Notes: generated by a model not told the origin, from the sequence alone. A stretch of DNA of 64,000 nt from Beta vulgaris subsp. vulgaris (GCF_026745355.1 NC_079209.1:21385378-21449377), one strand, 5' to 3'. Shown: positions 10,011 to 23,977, counted from the stretch's first letter. Translations and numbers: made by a program.

Positions 10011-10319
10011 ATTTTGAGTTACTTATTGCAAGTTGATTCTAAATACAGCTACTGATATTTTAGATGACAGTCATGTTCATTTTAATTTGGAGCTACTTAT
10101 CTTTCGCGTTCACCTGTTGAGCATAGGAATCGCCACTGGCGTGAAGCAAAATACACTACATTGCTCTACATGTTGACATCAAAATTGTAGCGTCAATCCC
10201 ATTTGTCTTGTAAGCTTTTAGTTGACCAATGCATATAATATTTTTATCCTATATGCCATTATTATACTACCCATTCTCACAATACAACAAATAAAACTTA
10301 AAAGTATTTAAATAGTAAA

Positions 10320-10480
10320 TATTAATAATTATAATTTTCGACTAAAAATCATCAAAAATGTCGAAATAAAAAAAATTCGACAATATAAAAAGATTCGGAC
10401 TATATAAAATATTTTCGAACAAAAAATTTCGGACCAAAAAATTTCGGACAAAAAATTTCGGATCAAACAAGATCAACTAA
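10320..10480. repeat. ATTTCGGACCAAAAA short tandem motif within each unit
   Basis: Each unit contains an AT-rich stretch with repeated TTCGGAC(C)AAAAAATT words, here at 10380-10470. Equivalent blocks are at about 12000-12110, 13620-13750, 16500-16610, 18130-18250, 19930-20070, 21610-21740, 24730-24830 and 26340-26490. Copy number of the short word differs between units. Confidence 0.75.
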
Positions 10481-13400
10481 TGAACTAGGAACTTGAAAGG
10501 TTGCTCTTGAGAGGCCCTTCATTTTTGGAGCAAAAAAAAATTTCGGACCAAAAAAAATTTCGGACCAAAAAGTTCCCAACGAACATGTTTGCATCAATAT
10601 TCCATGCAAACATGATATTAATCTGATAAATAAATCTCATACTTAACATGTTCGTAGCAATCATATAATAACTGACATAGTCCCCATACATGATACTATA
10701 TAACTTTCCTTCCTAAAATCATGATACTACATCAAACAACACATTGGTATGTACGTAATCTTTGAAGACAAATTTGATTGGTCACCTTTAATCAACTTTA
10801 GAAGTCGCTTACATAGAAATCTCCGTTTTAAACAACTAATAAAATATATTGGATCTTTTATTTTGTTTTCAATTTAGTTATTTACAAATAAATTAGACTA
10901 TTGGAGGATAATTATTTGGTTTTGAACTTTTGCTAAAGACTTTCGAGTATTTTTTAATACGTTGAGTTGATAAGTTTTTATAACTTGATTATTTGCATGG
11001 TTTTAATTGTGTTAGGCTACTCATACAACTGCGACTGGGCAACCACATTCAGCACAGGTTCAGGGAGCTCTTCTGGTATTTCCAAGGCGAAACTCACATT
11101 GATTTTTTTTGATGTAGTCAAACAGTTGTCAGCAACTATGCCATCCTCAAAACCCCACCGACTGAGGTTAAAGTACAAGAATTCAATCTACCGCTTCAGA
11201 TTTATCCGTAAGTAACTTATCGATTTTCAATTGGGGTATTTTTTTTTTTTGTGCAGTGTGCCCGCACATTTTGTTTAACAATAGGTTTCCATCCAGCCTG
11301 CAAGCCGTTTATCTGCGAAAACAGCTACTATATCCACTAGTTGGCGGTAGGTCCTGAACGGGCTAAAAATATTCAGATATGGATTTTTTTTATTTATGAA
11401 GCTATATGTCAGAGAAAAATATTAACTATAATTATAAGAATAAAATAATTTTGCAGATTCTTTCCCCCGATTCAGATCTTGACAGAGAGTTGCTCTTGAG
11501 ATGATCTTTTATTTACGATGCCAGATGTAAGTCAATGAAGAGAGATGCGTTGGAACAGGCATGGGCGTAAACAACCTTTATACGATCAGATACAATACCT
11601 TTACAATGCGTGCAGATTGCATGAGTTTGTTGACATAAAAGTCAAACGGAGAGAAATTAGTATATTTTGAGTTACTTATTGCAAGGTAATTTTAAATACA
11701 GCTACTGATATATTAGATGACAGTCATGTTCATTTTAATTTGGAGCTACTTATCTTTCGCGTTCACCCGTTGAGCATAGGAATCGCCACTGGCGTGAAAC
11801 AAAATACACTACATTGCTCTACATGTTGACATCAAAATTGTAGCGTCAACCCCATTTGTCTTGTAATGCATATAATAATTTTATCCTATATGCAATTATT
11901 ATACTACTCATTCTCACAATACAACAAATAAAACTTAAAAGTATTTAAATAGTAAATATTAATAATTATAATTTTCGACTAAAAATCATCAAAAATGTCG
12001 AAATAAAAACAATTCGACAATATAAAAAGATTCGGACTATATAAAATATTTTCGGACCAAAAAAAATTTCGGACCAAAAAATTTCGGACAAAAAATTTCG
12101 GACCAAACTTGACCAACTAATTAACTAGGAACTTGAAAAGTTGCTCATGAGATGCCCTTCATTTTCGGAGCAAAAAAAAATTCGGACCAAAAAGTTCCCA
12201 ATGAACATGCTTGCATCAATATTCCATACAAACATGATATTAATCTGATAAATAAATCTCATACTTAACATGTTCGTAGCAATCATATAATAACTGACAT
12301 AGTGCCCATACATGATACTATGTAACTTTCCTTCCTAAAATCATAATACTACATCAAACAAGTACGTAGTCTTTGAAGACAAATTTGATTGGTCACCTTT
12401 AATCAACTTTAGAAGTCGCTTACATAGAAATCTCCGCTTTAAACAACTAATAGAATATATTGGATTTTTATTTTGTTTTCAATTTAGTTACTTACAAATA
12501 AATTAGACTATTGGAGGATAATTATTTGGTTTTGGATTTTGCTAAAGACTTTCGAGTATTTTTTAATACGTTGAGTGGATAAGTTTCTATAACTTGATTA
12601 TTTGCATGGTTTTAATTGTGTTAGGCTACTCATACAACTGCGACTGGGCAGCCTAGCACAGGTTCAGGGAGCTCTTCTGGTATTTCCAAGGCGAAACTCA
12701 CATCGATTTTTTTGATGTAGTCAAACAGTTGTCAGCAACTATACCATCCTCAAAACCCCACCGCCTGAGGTTAAAGTACATGAATTCAATCTACCGCTTC
12801 AGTCTTATCCGCAAGTAACTTATCGATTTTCAATTGGGGTATGTGTTTTTTTTGTGCAGTGTTCTCGAACATTTTGTTTAACAATAGATTTCCATCCAGC
12901 CTGCAAGCCGTTTATCTGCGAAAACAGCTACTATATCCACTGGTTGGCTGTAGGTTCTGAACGGGCTAAAGATATTCAGATGGCGTTTGACACTCAGGTA
13001 GTGACTCTAACATATCATGAATTTTTTTATTTATGAAGCTATATGTCAGAGAAAAATATTAATTATAATTATAAGAATAAAATAATTTTGCAGATTCCTT
13101 CCCCTGATTCAGATCTTGACAGACAGTTGCTCTTGAGATGCCTTTTTATTTACGATGTCAGATGTAAGTCAATGGAGAGAGATGCGTTGGAACAGACATG
13201 AGCGTAAACAACCTTTATACGATCAGATACAATACCTTTACAATGCGTGCAGATTGCATGAGTTTGTTGACATAAAAGTCAAACGGAGAGAAATTGGTAA
13301 TTTTTGAGTTATTTATTGCAAGTTGATTCTAAATACAGCTACTGATATTTTAGATAACAGTCATGTTCGCGTTCACCTGTTGAGCATAGGAATCGCCACT

Positions 13401-13770
13401 GGCGTGAAACAAAATACACTACATTGCTCTACATGTTGACATCAAAATTGTAGCGTCAACCCCATTTGTCTTGTAAGCTTTTAAATGACCGATGCATATA
13501 ATATTTTTATCCTATATGCCATTTTATACTACCCATTCTCACAATACAACAAATAAAACTTAAAAAAATTTAAATAGTAAATATTAATAATTATAATTTT
13601 CGACTAAAAATCATCAAAAATGTCGAAATAAAAAAAATTCGAAATATAAAAAGATTCGGACTATATAAAATATTTTCGGACCAAAAAAAATTTCGGACCA
13701 AAAAATTTCGGACCAAAAAATTTCGAACAAAAAAATTCGGATCAAACAAGACCAACTAATGAACTAGGAA

Positions 13771-14964
13771 TAGGGATGGCAGGTGGGTATAATTTGGCGG
13801 GTTTCGCACCGCATCCGCCCCAGTTGGGGCGGGTATGGATATGACTTTGGTGGGTAGTGGGTGGGTATGGATACGAAAAGTCAAATCCGCCATGGGTGGT
13901 GGGTAGGTGGTGGATATGAGGTCACATCCGCCCAAATCCACCCGCCCCGCCATATCCGCCGCCCCGCCCATATCCATCCGCCCGTATAATATTTACTAAT
14001 TTACCCTTTATAAAATAAAGAATTATGTTCATAAATCTAAAAAATTGTAAAAAATAATTAAGAAATATGAATACTAAGAATGTGTATTTTGTTTTCTTTG
14101 AAATGGATGTTTGTAATAACTAATTTATATAATAGATTATATATGAAAATAAATCAGGTGGGCGGGTGGAAAATCCACCTAGGTGATGGGCGGGTATAAG
14201 TGGGTAATGGATATCACTTGGATGGTGGAGCGGGTGTGGGTATAACCTTATACCCACGTGGGCGGAGGTGGATATGGAAACTTGTACCCGCCATGGTTGG
14301 CGGTAGGGATGGCAGTGGGGCGGATCAAGTAGGAGACCCGCCCCATCCCCGCCCAATTGGGGTGGGGATGGGTCTAGGTTTGGCGGGGATGGGGCAGGGA
14401 TGGGGATTAAAATTGTACCCGCAATGGGTGGTGGAGCGGGTGTGGATTTTATGTTATACCCGCCCATCCCGCCCGCCCGCCCCCCCGCAATATTTATTAT
14501 AAAATTCTATTTATATACATATATTACTAACGTATTTGAAGACACTTTTGAAATTTAATAAAACATTTGCGTTTGTTAATGTATTTTAACTTTTCTTTTA
14601 CTATATTATATTGTGAAGTAGACAAGTATAATGGGCTTATGGCAGATTTTTTGGTGGATTTTTTGCAGAGATGAAGTGGGTATGACGCGGGTGCGGGGGT
14701 GGGGCGGGGGTGGGTCTAGAATTTCCCCCCGTAATGGGTGGTGGGGCGGGGATGGGGATGAAATCTTTCCCCGCAATGGGTGGTGGGGCGGGGATGGGGA
14801 TGAGAATTTAATGCGGGTGCGGGTGTGGGGGTACCATCCTCCGCGCCCGCCCCGCCCAATTGCCATCCCTAGTTGGCGGGTAGGTGGTGGGTATGGAAAA
14901 TTTAGGTGGAGGTGGGTGTGGATTTAGGGGTATCCGCATACGCCCCGCCCATTTGCCATCCCTA
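13771..14964. mobile_element. hAT-type non-autonomous element, GC-rich, with nested copy
   Basis: The ends are TAGGGATGGCA and its inverse TGCCATCCCTA. They are flanked by the 8-bp direct repeat ACTAGGAA (13763-13770 and 14965-14972), and sister units show the empty site. The interior is G-rich on one strand with many GGGCGGGTATGGAT words, far more GC-rich than its surroundings. Eight-bp duplications and TAGGG termini fit the hAT superfamily. It has no transposase. Long open frames here are by-products of base composition. Confidence 0.85.
14304..14871. mobile_element. Second hAT-type element nested in the first
   Basis: The same termini (TAGGGATGGCA and TGCCATCCCTA) bound 568 bp inside the outer element. 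An 8-bp target duplication GTTGGCGG lies on each side (14296-14303 and 14872-14879). The interior shares the GGGGCGGGGATGGG-type repeats with the host element, so one family member jumped into another. Confidence 0.85.
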
Positions 14965-17900
14965 ACTAGGAACTTGAAAGGTTGCTCTTGAGATGCCTTT
15001 CATTTTCGGACCAAAAAAAATTTCGGACCAAAAGTTCCAACGAACATGCTTCCATCAATATTCCATACAAACATGATATTAATCTGATAAATAAATTTAT
15101 ACTTAACATGTTCGTAGCAATCATATAATAACTGACATAGTCCCATACATGATACTATATAACTTTCCTTCCAAAAATCATGATACTACATCAAACAACA
15201 CATTGGTATGTACGTACGTAATCTTTGAAGACAAATTTGATTGGTCACCTTTAATCAACTTTAGAAGTCGCTTACATAGAAATCTCCGCTTTAAACAACT
15301 AATAAAGTATATTGGATCTTTTATTTTGTTTTCAATTTAGTTATTTACAAATAAATTCGACTATTGGAGGATAATTATTTGGTTTTGGACTTTTGCTAAA
15401 AACTTTCGAGTATTTTTTAATACGTTGAGTGGATAAGTTTCTATAACTTGATTATTTGCATGGTTTTAATTGTGTTAGGCTACTCATACAACTGCGACTG
15501 GGCAGCCTAGCACAGGTTCAGGGAGCTCTTCTGGTATTTCCAAGGCGAAACTCACATCGATTTTTTTATGTAGTCAAACAAATGTCAGCAACTATACCAT
15601 CCTCAAAACCCCACCGCTTGAGGTTAAAGTACACGAATTCAATCTACCGCTTCAGAGTTATCCGCAAGTAGCTTATCGATTTTCAATTGGGGTATGTTTT
15701 TTTTTTTTTTTGTGCAGTGTTCTCGAACATTTTGTTTAACAATAGGTTTCCATCCAGACTGCAAGCCGTTTATCTGCGAAAACAGCTACTATATCCACTG
15801 GTTGGCTGTAGGTCCTGAACGGGCTAAATATTTTTCAGATGGCGTTTGACACTCAGGTAAGTGACTCTAACATATCATGGATTTTTTTTATTTATGAACC
15901 TATATGTCAGAGAAAAATATTAATAATAATTATAAGAATAAAATAATTTTGCAGATTCCATGCCCCGATTCAGATCTTGAAGGAGAGTTGCTCTTGAGAT
16001 GATCTTTTATTTACGATGCCAGATGTAAGTCAATGGAGAGAGATGCGTTGGAACAGGCATGGGCGTAAGCAACCTTTATACGATCAAATACAATACCTTT
16101 ACAATGCTTGCAGATTGCATGAGTTTGTTGACATAAAAGTCAAACGGAGAGAAATTGGTATATTTTGAGTTACTTATTGCAAGTTGATTCTAAATACAGC
16201 TACTGATATTTTAGATGATAGTCATGTTCATTTTAATTTGGAGTTACTTATATTTCGCGTTCACCTGTTGAGCATAGGAATCGCCAGTGGCATGAAACAA
16301 AATACACTACATTGCTCTACATGTTGACATCAAAATTGTAGCGTCAACCCCATTTGTCTTGTAAGATTTTAGATGACCGATGCATATAATATTTTTATCG
16401 TATATGCCATTATTATACTACTCATTCTCACAATACAACAAATAAATCATAAAATTATTTAAATAGTAAATATTAATAATTATAATTTTCGACTAAAAAT
16501 CATCAAAAATGTCGAAATAAAAAAAATTCGACAATATAAAAAGATTCGGACTAGATAAAATATTTTCGAACAAAAAATTTCGGACAAAAAATTTTGGATC
16601 AAACAAGACCAACTAATGAACTAGGAACTTGAAAGGTTGCTCTTGAGATGCCCTTCATTTTTGGAGCAAAAAAAAATTTCGGACCAAAAAAAAAATTTCG
16701 AACCAAAAAGTTCCCAACGAACATGTTTGCATCAATATTCCATGCAAACATGATATTAATCTGATAAATAAATCTCATACTTAACATGTTCGTAGCAATC
16801 ATATAATAACTGACATAGTCCCCATACATGATACTATATAACTTTCCTTCCTAAAATCATGATACTACATCAAACAACACATTGGTATGTACGTAATCTT
16901 TGAAGACAAATTTGATTGGTCACCTTTAATCAACTTTAGAAGTCGCTTACATAGAAATCTCCGTTTTAAACAACTAATAAAATATATTGGATCTTTTATT
17001 TTGTTTTCAATTTAGTTATTTACAAATAAATTAGACTATTGGAGGATAATTATTTGGTTTTGAACTTTTGCTAAAGACTTTCGAGTATTTTTTAATACGT
17101 TGAGTGGATAAATTTTTATAACTTGATTATTTGCATGGTTTTAATTGTGTGAGGCTACTCATACAACTGCGACTGGGCAACCACATTCAGCACAGGTTCA
17201 GGGAACTTTTCTGGTATTTCCAAGGCGAAACTCACATTGATTTTTTTGATGTAGTCAAACAGTTGTCAGCAACTATGCCATCCTCAAAACCCCACCGCCT
17301 GAGGTTAAAGTACACGAATTCAATATACCGCTTCAGATTTATCCGTAAGTAACTTATCGATTTTCAATTGGGGTATTTTTTTTTTTTTGTGCAGTGTGCT
17401 CGCAAATTTTGTTTAACAATAGGTTTCCATCCAGCCTGCAAGCCGTTTATCTGCGAAAACAGCTACTATATCCACTAGTTGGCGGTAGGTCCTGAACGGG
17501 CTAAAGATATTCAGATATGGATTTTTTTTATTTATGAAGCTATATGTCAGAGAAAAATATTAATTATAATTATAAGAATAAAATAATTTTGCAGATTCTT
17601 TCCCCCGATTCAGATCTTGACAGAGAATTGCTCTTGAGATAATCTTTTATTTACGATGCCAGATGTAAGTCAATGGAGAGAGATGCGTTGGAACAGGCAT
17701 GGGCGTAAACAACCTTTATACGATCAGATACAATACCTTTACAATGCGTGCAGATTGCATGAGTTTGTTGACATAAAAGTCAAACGGAGAGAAATTAGTA
17801 TATTTTGAGTTACTTATTGCAAGGTAATTTTAAATACAGCTACTGATATATTAGATGACAGTCATGTTCATTTTAATTTGGAGCTACTTATCTTTCGCGT

Positions 17901-19474
17901 TCACCGTCGTTGACATAGGAATCGCCACTGGCGTGAATCAAAATACACTACATTACTCTACATGTTGACATCAAAATTGTAGCGTCAACCCCATTTGTCT
18001 TGTAATGCATATAATAATTTTATCCTATATGCGATTATTATACTACTCATTCTCACAATACAACAAATAAAACTTAAAAGTATTTAAATAGTAAATATTA
18101 ATAATTATAATTTTCGACTAAAAATCATCAAAAATGTCGAAATAAAAACAATTCGACAATATAAAAAGATTCGGACTATATAAAATATTTTCGGACCAAA
18201 AAAAATTTCGGACCAAAAAATTTCGGACAAAAAATTTCGGACCAAACTTGACCAACTAATTAACTAGGAACTTGAAAGGTTGCTCATGAGATGCCCTTCA
18301 TTTTCGGAGCAAAAAAAAAATTCGGACCAAAAAGTTCCCAACGAACATGCTTGCATCAATATTCCATACAAACATGATATTAGTCTGATAAATAAATCTC
18401 ATACTTAACATGTTCGTAGCAATCATATAATAACTGACATAGTGCCCATACATGATACTATGTAACTTTTCTTCCTAAAATCATAATACTACATCAAACA
18501 ACACATTGGTATGTACGTAGTCTTTGAAGACAAATTTGATTGGTCACCTTTAATCAACTTTAGAAGTCGCTTACATAGAAATCTCCGCTTTAAACCACTA
18601 ATAGAATATACTGGATCTTTTATTTTGTTTTCAATTTAGTTACTTACAAATAAATTAGACTATTGGAGGATAATCATTTGGTTTTGGATTTTTGCTAAAG
18701 ACTTTCGAGTATTTTTTAATACGTTGAGTGGATAAGTTTCTATAACTTGATTATTTGCATGGTTTTAATTGTGTTAGGCTACTCATACAACTGCGACTGG
18801 GCAGCCTAGCACAGGTTCAGGGAGCTCTTCTGGTATTTCCAACGCGAAACTCACATCGATTTTTTTGATGTAGTCAAACAGTTGTCAGCAACTATACCAT
18901 CCTCAAAACCCCACCGCCTGAGGTTAAAGTACATGAATTCAATCTACCGCTTCAGTCTTATCCGCAAGTAGCTTATCGATTTTCAATTGGGGTATGTGTT
19001 TTTTTTTGTGCAGTGTTCTCGAACATTTTGTTTAACAATAGATTTCCATCCAGCCTGCAAGCCGTTTATCTGCGAAAACAGCTACTATATCCACTGGTTA
19101 GCTGTAGGTTCTGAACGGGCTAAAGATATTCAGATGGCGTTTGACACTCAAGTAGTGACTAACATATCATGAATTTTTTTATTTATGAAGCTATATGTCA
19201 GAGAAAAATATTAATTATAATTATAAGAATAAAATAATTTTGCAGATTCCTTCCCCTGATTCAGATCTTGACAGAGAGTTGCTCTTGAGATGCCTTTTTA
19301 TTTACGATGCCAGATGTAAGTCAATGGAGAGAGATGCGTTGGAACAGACATGAGCGTAAACAACCTTTATACGATCAGATACAATACCTTTACAATGCGT
19401 GCAGATTGCATGAGTTTGTTGACATAAAAGTCAAACGGAGAGAAATTGGTATATTTTGAGTTATTTATTGCAAG

Positions 19475-19646
19475 GAGTTTGTCTTGTAAGAGACCGCCTA
19501 CTTTTAAATTAAAATTAGGCAAAGCTAAGCCCAATATTAAAGCCCAATAGTGACTAGGTTAATTTATATCGGTCACTAGTTTAATCCATTTAGTTACTAG
19601 GTCTACTTTTATATTAAAATTAGACCGTCTCTTTTAATAATTTTTG
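19475..19646. mobile_element. 172-bp MITE in repeat unit 6
   Basis: It is absent from all sister units and flanked by the 9-bp direct repeat TATTGCAAG (19466-19474 and 19647-19655). The ends are imperfectly inverted around AAGAGACSGYCTA. Size, duplication length and AT richness fit a MULE-derived MITE. Confidence 0.7.
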
Positions 19647-22600
19647 TATTGCAAGTTGATTCTAAATACAGCTACTGATATTTTAGATAACAGTCATGTT
19701 CGCGTTCACCTGTTGAGCATAGGAATCGCCACTGGCGTGAAACAAAATACACTACATTGCTTTACATGTTGACATCAAAATTGTAGCGTCAACCCCATTT
19801 GTCTTGTAAGCTTTTAAATGACCGATGCATATAATATTTTTATCCTATATGCCATTATTATACTAACCATTCTCACAATACAACAAATAAAACTTAAAAA
19901 AATTTAAATAGTAAATATTAATAATTATAATTTTCGACTAAAAATCATCAAAAATGTCGAAATAAAAAAAATTCGACAATATAAAAAGATTCGGACTATA
20001 TAAAATATTTTCGGACCAAAAAAAATTTCGGACCAAAAAATTTCAGACCAAAAAAATTCGGATCAAACAAGGCCAACTAATGAACTAGGAACTTGAAAGG
20101 TTGCTCTTGAGATGCCTTTCATTTTCGGACCAAAAAAAATTTCGGACCAAAAAGTTCCCAACGAACATGCTTGCATCAATATTCCATACAAACATGATAT
20201 TAATCTGATAAATAAATCTCATACTTAACATGTTCGTAGCAATCATATAATAACTGACATAGTCCCCATACATGATACTATATAACTTTCCTTCCAAAAA
20301 TCATGATAATACATCAAACAACACATTGGTATGTACGTAATCTTTGAAGACAAATTTGATTGGTCACCTTTAATCAACTTTAGAAGTCGCTTACATAGAA
20401 ATCTCCGCTTTAAACAACTAATAAAGTATATTGGATCTTTTATTTTGTTTTCAATTTAGTTATTTACAAATAAATTCGACTATTGGAGGATAATTATTTG
20501 GTTTTGGACTTTTGCTAAAAACTTTCGAGTATTTTTTAATACGTTGAGTGGATAAGTTTCTATAACTTGATTATTTGCATGGTTTTAATTGTGTTAGGCT
20601 ACTCATACAACTGCGACTAGGCAGCCTAGCACAGGTTCAGGGAGCTCTTCTGGTATTTCCAAGGCGAAACTCACATCGATTTTTTTATGTAGTCAAACAG
20701 TTGTCAGCAACTATACCATCCTCAAAACCCCACCGCTTGAGGTTAAAGTACACGAATTCAATCTACCGTTTCAGACTTATCCGCAAGTAGCTTATCGATT
20801 TTCAATTGGGGTATTTTTTTTTTTTTGTGCAGTGTTCTCGAACATTTTGTTTAACAATAGGTTTCCATCCAGCCTGCAAGCCGTTTATCTGCGAAAACAG
20901 CTACTATATCCACTGGTTGGCTGTAGGTCCTGAACGGGCTAAAGATTTTTCATATGGCGTTTGACACTCAGGTAAGTGACTCTAACCTATCATGGATTTT
21001 TTTTATTTATGAAGCTATATGTCAGAGAAAAATATTAATTATAATTATAAGAATAAAATAATTTTGCAGATTCCATGCCCCGATTCAGATCTTGAAGGAG
21101 AGTTGCTCTTGAGATGATCTTTTATTTACGATGCCAGATGTAAGTCAATGGAGAGAGATGACTTGGAACAGGCATGGGGTATAGCAACCTTTATACGATC
21201 AGATACAATACCTTTACAATGATTGCAGATTGCATGAGTTTGTTGACATAAAAGTCAAACGGAGAGAAATTGGTATATTTTGAGTTACTTATTGCAAGTT
21301 TATTCTAAATACAGGCTACTGAATATTTTAGATGATAGTCATGTTCATTTTAATTTGGAGTTACTTATCTTTCGCGTTCACGAGGCATAGGAATCGCCAT
21401 GCAGTGAGAAACAAAATACACTACATTGCCTCTACATGTTGACATCAAAAATTGTAGCATCAACCCCATTTGTCTTGTAAGATTTTAGATGACCGATGCA
21501 TATAATATTTTTATCGTATATGTCATTATTATACTACTCATTCTCACAATACAACAAATAAATCTTAAAATTATTTAAATAGTAAATACTAATAATTATA
21601 ATTTTCGACTAAAAATCATCAAAAATGTCGAAATAAAAAAAATTCGACAATATAAAAAGATTAGGACTATATAAAATATTTTCGAACAAAAAATTTCGGA
21701 CCAAAAAATTTCGGACAAAAAATTTTGGATCAAACAAGACCAACTAATGAACTAGGAACTTGAAAGGTTGCTCTTGAGATGCCCTTCATTTTTGGAGCAA
21801 AAAAAAATTTCGGACCAAAAAAAAATTTCGGACCAAAAAGTTCCCAACGAACATGTTTGCATCAATATTCCATGCAAATATGATATTAATCTGATAAATA
21901 AATCTCATACTTAACATGTTCGTAGCAATCATATAATAACTGACATAGTCCCCATACATGATACTATATAACTTTCCTTCCTAAAATCATGATACTACAT
22001 CAAACAACACATTGGTATGTACGTAATCTTTGAAGACAAATTTGATTGGTCACCTTTAATCAACTTTAGAAGTCGCTTACATAGAAATCTCTGTTTTAAA
22101 CAACTAATAAAATATATTGGATCTTTTATTTTGTTTTCAATTTAGTTATTTACAAATAAATTAGACTATTGGAGGATAATTATTTGGTTTTGAACTTTTG
22201 CTAAAGACTTCCGAGTATTTTTTAATACGTTGAGTGGATAAGTTTTTATAACTTGATTATTTGCATGGTTTTAATTGTGTTAGGCTACTCATACAACTGC
22301 GACTGCGCAACCACATTCAGCACAGGTTCAGGGAGCTCTTCTGGTATTTCCAAGGCGAAACTCACATTGATTTTTTTGATGTAGTCAAACAGTTGTCAGC
22401 AACTATGCCATCCTCAAAACCCCACCGCCTGAGGTTAAAGTACACGAATTCGATCTACCGCTTCAGATTTATCCGTAAGTAACTTATCGATTTTCAATTG
22501 GGGTATTTTTTTTTTTTGTGCAGTGTGCTCGCACATTTTGTTTAACAATAGGTTTCCATCCAGCCTGCAAGCCGTTTATCTGCGAAAACAGCTACTATAT

Positions 22601-22704
22601 CCACTAGTTGGCGGTAGGTCCTGAACGGGTTAAAGATATTCAGATATGGATTTTTTTTAGAGAACGTATTGTGTCGGACTCGTCCGACCATAATCTTGGT
22701 CGGA

Positions 22705-22970
22705 CGACTTTCAGGTGGTTCCAATTTTTTTCAGGTAGTCTTCATTTTTTTTCAGTTGGTTCCAATTTTTTTCAGGTAGTCTTCATTTTGTTTTCAGTTA
22801 GTCTTCTTTGTTTTTCAGTGGGTTTTTGTGCTTCAGTTAGACTTACTTGGGTTTCAGTTGGTCTTTATTCTTTTTCAGGTAGTCTACATTTTTCTTCAGG
22901 TAGTCTTCATTTTGTTTCAGTTAGTCCATTATTTCTTTCAGTTGGCCCATTATTTCTTTCAGTTGGTCCA
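22705..22970. repeat. Minisatellite arm, TTTCAGTTGGTC orientation
   Basis: Units of TTTTTCAGGTAGTCTTCATT and TTTCAGTTGGTCC lead into a sharp orientation switch at about 22970. It belongs to the same sequence family as the intron arrays of MULE1. Confidence 0.85.
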
Positions 22971-23345
22971 ACTGAAAGAAAAGAAAGTCCAACTGAAAGA
23001 AAAGAAAGTCTAACTGAAAGAAAAGAAAGTCTAACTGAAAGAAAAGAAAGTCCAACTGAAAGAAAAGAAAGTCCAACTGATAGAAAACAAAGTCCAACTG
23101 AAAGAAAAGAAAGTCTAACTGAAAGAAAAGAAAGTCCAACTGAAAGAAAAGAAAGTCTAACTGAAAGAAAAGAAAGTCTAACTGAAAGAAAAGAAAGTCC
23201 AACTGAAAGAAAAGAAAGTCCAACTGATAGAAAACAAAGTCCAACTGAAAGAAAAGAAAGTCTAACTGAAAGAAAAGAAAGTCTAACTGAAAGAAAACAA
23301 AGTCCAACTGAAAGAAAACAAAGTCCAACTGAAAAGAAAACAAAA
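22971..23345. repeat. Minisatellite arm, GTCCAACTGAAAGAAAAGAAA orientation
   Basis: About 18 copies of a 21-bp unit (AACTGAAAGAAAAGAAAGTC) are nearly identical and inverted relative to 22705-22970. Because 21 is a multiple of three, all frames stay open. The resulting long open frames in both strands (ERKESPT-like and QLDFLFF-like repeats) are artefacts. The tract sits directly after a splice donor of the WAK fragment exon, so it occupies an intron position. Confidence 0.9.
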
Positions 23346-23352
23346 CACTAAC

Positions 23353-23602
23353 CTCTACTTTCTCTCACTTTCTCCTTCTTCTTCATGGCATCATATCCAC
23401 ACTGCCCCTTACTTTCCAAACAAGCTGTGCAGTTATAAGCCTTCCAGTTCAGCAACACTCCACTTTCTAACATATCTATTATTCTCCCATTTTTCATATC
23501 CTCATCATTATATGGAACTTCAATAACAACACCATTACACTGTCCCACCAAATCCTGCAGTTTCGAATCATTCCTATACATTGCTAAGCTCCCACATTTC
23601 AC
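23353..23602 (-). pseudogene. WAK_assoc (LRK10L-type receptor kinase ectodomain) exon fragment captured by MULE2
   Basis: On the minus strand the exon encodes KCGSLAMYRNDSKLQDLVG, then a VVIEVPYND strand, LLNWKAYNCTACLESKGQCG and a short charged tail. The spacing LNWKAYNCxxCxxSKGxCGYD is the signature of the C-terminal wall-associated kinase domain (WAK_assoc). That domain lies in the extracellular part of LRK10-like receptor kinases, next to the galacturonan-binding domain. The exon ends at a GTTAGT donor (23352-23347), followed by minisatellite. There is no kinase, transmembrane segment or signal peptide, so this is a captured fragment. The upstream boundary is not defined. Confidence 0.65.
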
Positions 23603-23807
23603 CCTTTTTTCCTTATTCTCTTCCTTATCAAATGGCGATTTTTGCGTACACCATTTTTCTTCTAATTTTCGTTGGTTTTTATCGTCAAATGGCGCCGAAA
23701 TTCAAACCCAAAATCTTCTCTAAGAAATTTCATGAGAGTACGTAACATCAATACATCATGAACCATGTTCATACAAATACAATCAACTCCAACGTACGTA
23801 GTCCTCA

Positions 23808-23817
23808 CTATATATAG
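23808..23817 (+). promoter_or_regulatory. Candidate TATA box inside MULE2
   Basis: CTATATATAG lies about 160 bp upstream of an ATG at 23978 and looks like a plant core promoter. It may be part of a captured host promoter. No expression evidence can be seen. Confidence 0.35.
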
Positions 23818-23977
23818 CAACCTTGAATCATCACAACTTCACACCAAATTCTCTCATTTGTCCTGCTGTCGTAGCCATATTAATCTTGCTCAGTACTACG
23901 ACAGGTTATATTCTTTGGTTTTGCTTATTGTTTTAGAGTCTTTGTGGACATAATATTTCTTGGCTAACATTCTTTCC

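Noticed and set aside
10485..10691. Recurring minus-strand frame in array units (MYGDYVSYYMIATNML start)
   Set aside because: AT-rich, varies in length with the short TTCGGACC repeat, and runs against the splice-like signals of the unit. It is treated as a shadow.
14120..14927. Gly/Pro/Trp-rich open frames on both strands
   Set aside because: Caused by GGGGCGGGTATGG-type repeats of the hAT elements. No protein family fits.
22608..23351. Long open frames with ERKESPT-like repeats on the plus strand and QLDFLFF-like repeats on the minus strand
   Set aside because: They are by-products of a 21-bp minisatellite whose length is divisible by three. No start context, no non-repeat domain.
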